Source: Paenibacillus sp. (lineage in GTDB: Bacteria; Bacillota; Bacilli; Paenibacillales; NBRC-103111). Taken from it: a stretch of 8,285 bases of DNA. The notes beneath the pieces were generated by a model. It did no database searches. It was not told the origin of the DNA and saw nothing but the letters and a program-made list of their open reading frames with translations. Below, in pieces: positions 7,058-8,285 of this stretch; the first letter of the stretch is position 1, and every line of letters begins with the position of its first letter. The stretch covers positions 1 through 8,285 of the forward strand of contig JARBUQ010000179.1 of assembly GCA_029239545.1 (NCBI GenBank), in the 5' to 3' direction. The position numbers and the translations under genes were made by a program.

Positions 7058-7585
7058 TCACTCCCCTCTATATTGCGGTTGAATCAATGAAGCACTACGT
7101 TCATTATACATTACATACCGAACTTTTTCATAACCGTCATCATCGATAATTGTATCATCAGTCCAACTAGAAAATCCTGCTCGATTTCCGTACACTTGCT
7201 TATCCTGATCAGATTGCAGAGAGTCTCTATGTATAAGTGGAGTAGTTACAATCCGGTCGTTAAGCCATTCTTGGGTCTCCAGCACACTCAACATATCACT
7301 GAAGTAGTGCTCAACTCTTGCCAAATTCATTTCATCCAGACAAATAAAATAAGGCTTATGCTGATTGCTTACTCTTGATGCTTCCACAAGCACTTCTGCT
7401 AATTTACCCGGTCGAAAAGCACCAGACAAATCCTTGTACCCCAAGAGATCCGAGGGATCGCTCCAGTCCGGTCTAACTGGGATCAACGTAAACTGACCGT
7501 TACTTGTAGTTGCACCTACAGCTTCAGCGAATAGCTTGACCAGCTTTGTTTTTCCCGTACCCGAGACCCCTCTACAAAACGAGGA
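7058..7585 (-). pseudogene. Truncated McrB-type AAA+ NTPase with a foreign tail
   Basis: The McrB family supplies the GTP-driven AAA+ motor of modification-dependent restriction (McrBC). The frame is open from the insertion-sequence edge at 7585. Walker A is GVSGTGKT (7547-7570), followed by GQFTLIPVRPDWSDPSDLLG, and Walker B FICLDE with EMNLARVEHYFSD lies at about 7331-7348 and just after. The N-terminal specificity domain is absent. So is everything after IVTTPLIHRDSL...QVYG: no sensor-1 IGTVNMDET-type motif and no arginine finger. Instead the frame continues into AGFSSWTDDTIIDDDGYEKV and a short tail ending QYRGE, whose core is repeated at 597-632. No ATG or GTG precedes Walker A, and a TTG at 7484-7486 lies after it, so it cannot make a working motor. 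No McrC partner is in the window. Confidence 0.7.
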
Positions 7586-7594
7586 ATGAATTCT

Positions 7595-7614
7595 CCCCGC
7601 AGCAAGCTGCGGGG
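7595..7614. repeat. Right-end hairpin of the IS200-like element
   Basis: CCCCGCAGC-AA-GCTGCGGGG is a perfect 9-bp palindromic stem. It shares GCAGCAAGCTGCGGGG with the left-end hairpin. In this family TnpA recognises such imperfect or perfect hairpins on single-stranded DNA. Confidence 0.8.
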
Positions 7615-7631
7615 TATCTTATCTTGTCTAA

Positions 7632-7669
7632 TCGCTTCGCTCACTTTTTGTTACTTACTCGCTTCGCTC
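7632..7669. repeat. Two direct copies of TCGCTTCGCTC
   Basis: Copies lie at 7632-7642 and 7659-7669, between the tnpA stop codon and the right-end hairpin. Each can form only a very weak hairpin. They are probably part of the element's right end; no function is evident. Confidence 0.5.
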
Positions 7670-7671
7670 GT

Positions 7672-8130
7672 TTAGAACAAGCTCAGTTGCTCTCCATCTA
7701 CCTTTTCATGCAATTTTATATATTCTTCTTCTACTCCTTGGTTCTTTACATAGTTCCTGATCGTCGCCTCACTACCAAATTTACTCACCGTATTGACGAA
7801 GTATCCATCTGACCAGAACTCTCCACCCCACAGTTTCTTTTTCACTTCGGGATGCTTCGCAAATATTTCTCTTGCTGTTATGCTTTTGATTGTTTGTATT
7901 ATTTTCGTTGGGCTATAGCTCGGCACTGACTGTACCAAGAAGTGCACGTGGTTTTTATCCGTCCCTATTTCCAAAAATTCGATCTCATATCGTTTTGATA
8001 TTTCGAGACAGATTTCTTTTAGCGTCTCATCTACTGCCTTACTGAGCACTGATCTTCTATATTTCGCTGGGCATACGAAATGATACATGAGCACTGACAC
8101 GTTGTGTGATTTATGGATATACTTACTCAA
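7672..8130 (-). CDS. tnpA: IS200/IS605-family transposase TnpA
   Basis: This 152-residue Y1 HUH transposase cuts and joins single-stranded DNA at the hairpin ends of its element. Visible motifs are the N-terminal strand VSVLMYHFVCPAKYRR, the HUH pair HVH at residues 61-63 (TDKNHVHFLVQ), the KSITARE helix near 82-88, LWGGEFWSDGYFV at 100-112, and the catalytic Tyr127 in IRNYVKNQ. Length is typical and the frame is intact, so it should be active. The start is TTG at 8128-8130: AAGGAG lies 10 nt upstream, and the nearby GTG is out of frame and meets TGA at once. The rare start and single promoter fit the low expression known for IS200 transposases. Confidence 0.93.
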   Translation of the reverse strand: MSKYIHKSHNVSVLMYHFVCPAKYRRSVLSKAVDETLKEICLEISKRYEIEFLEIGTDKNHVHFLVQSVPSYSPTKIIQTIKSITAREIFAKHPEVKKKLWGGEFWSDGYFVNTVSKFGSEATIRNYVKNQGVEEEYIKLHEKVDGEQLSLF

Positions 8131-8167
8131 ATCACAGCGTCTCCTTCTACTTTTTTCTTATCTGCTC

Positions 8168-8196
8168 ATTATAGGTCAATCTAAGTTACTTGTCGC
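8168..8196 (-). promoter_or_regulatory. tnpA promoter overlapping the left-end hairpin
   Basis: The minus strand has a perfect TATAAT (8168-8173) with GCGACA (8191-8196, 4 of 6 matches to TTGACA) exactly 17 nt upstream. The -35 hexamer includes the foot of the left-end hairpin stem (8194-8196). TnpA binding or hairpin formation could therefore lower its own transcription; this is inference. Confidence 0.55.
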
Positions 8197-8210
8197 AGCA
8201 AGCTGCGGGG
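8193..8210. repeat. Left-end hairpin of the IS200-like element
   Basis: CGCAGC (8194-8199) and GCTGCG (8202-8207) form a 6-bp stem with an AA loop. The flanking bases are asymmetric compared with the 9-bp right-end hairpin, because GTC replaces CCC on one arm. Left and right ends of this family commonly differ in this way. Confidence 0.7.
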
Positions 8211-8225
8211 AATTGGACCCTCAGA

Positions 8226-8285
8226 GATTAAGGTATAGAGTTCTATATAGGGACTTAACGTCATTGATTGTTGTTGTTGAAGCAT
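8226..8285 (-). pseudogene. First 20 codons of an IS1182-type transposase
   Basis: From ATG at 8283-8285 the minus strand encodes MLQQQQSMTLSPYIELYTLI, which resembles the conserved N-terminus of IS1182-family transposases (QQQ-x-LSPYxxLYDLIVP type). The similarity stops exactly where I place the IS200-like tip, and the expected continuation is not found on the other side of the element. The window ends on this start codon, so its ribosome site and any terminal repeat lie outside. It is a truncated remnant; the family call is from memory of the motif. Confidence 0.5.

Larger units (their letters stand above)
7586..8225 (-). mobile_element. IS200-like element (tnpA only)
   Basis: This is an insertion sequence of about 640 bp with a single HUH transposase gene and no tnpB, flanked by hairpin ends instead of inverted repeats. 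The right end (low coordinate) carries a 9-bp-stem hairpin followed by AGAATTCAT; the left end carries a 6-bp-stem hairpin about 15-18 nt in from the tip. I set the tips from the points where the flanks become an IS1182-like reading frame (left) and McrB (right), so each may be off by several bases. Single-strand transposition by this family gives no target duplication, and none is seen. Confidence 0.8.

Noticed and set aside
7058..7486. A complete 142-residue gene starting at TTG 7486
   Set aside because: The same frame continues upstream through a full Walker A motif, so the TTG is internal to a truncated McrB-type gene, not a real start.
7595..8210. The two GCAGCAAGCTGCGGGG copies as CRISPR or recombination-site repeats
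   Set aside because: There are only two copies, each is a hairpin, and they bracket a TnpA gene at the positions expected for IS200-type ends.

Overview
The window reads like a chromosomal segment of a spore-forming Bacillota, most likely Paenibacillus or a close relative. The main reasons are the large Ig-repeat and S-layer-homology (SLH) surface protein, the strong GGAGG-type ribosome sites, and the IS200- and IS1182-type insertion sequences. This assignment is inference from protein style, not from a marker gene. Every gene I can support lies on the minus strand, so the window is best read from high to low coordinates.

Right part (about 6345-8285) is a graveyard of mobile and defence genes. 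It opens with the first 20 codons of what looks like an IS1182-type transposase. These abut a complete IS200-like element (tnpA only, hairpin ends). On the other side of the element is the middle of a McrB-type AAA+ restriction NTPase that has lost its 5' end and its end after Walker B, and that runs in frame into an unrelated-looking tail. A 63-residue antitoxin-like gene follows 6 nt later and overlaps the start of a decayed PIN-domain (VapC-like) toxin, which has two stops and has lost the middle of its fold. An intrinsic terminator closes this run. Below it is a frameshifted remnant of a short helix-turn-helix-like gene.

Middle part (about 5520-6350) is an intact single gene for a DNA alkylation repair (AlkD-like HEAT) protein, with a clear intrinsic terminator. 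A candidate -10 element lies inside the helix-turn-helix remnant.

Left part (1-5350) is dominated by a 1518-residue exported protein. It has a signal peptide, seven beta-propeller-type repeats, a string of Ig-like modules, a conserved pre-SLH domain and C-terminal SLH motifs, and is expected to sit on the cell wall. Downstream of it are a hairpin, a 20-codon fragment that is homologous to the tail of the McrB remnant 6.5 kb away, and a YciI-family gene best started at a GTG codon. The first 214 bases hold no convincing gene.

I see no intact new multi-gene system. The most interesting signals are the relics: a toxin that is dead beside an apparently intact antitoxin, a chimeric McrB fragment, a small homologous protein module present twice in the window, and an IS200 insertion whose removal would leave a continuous reading frame.
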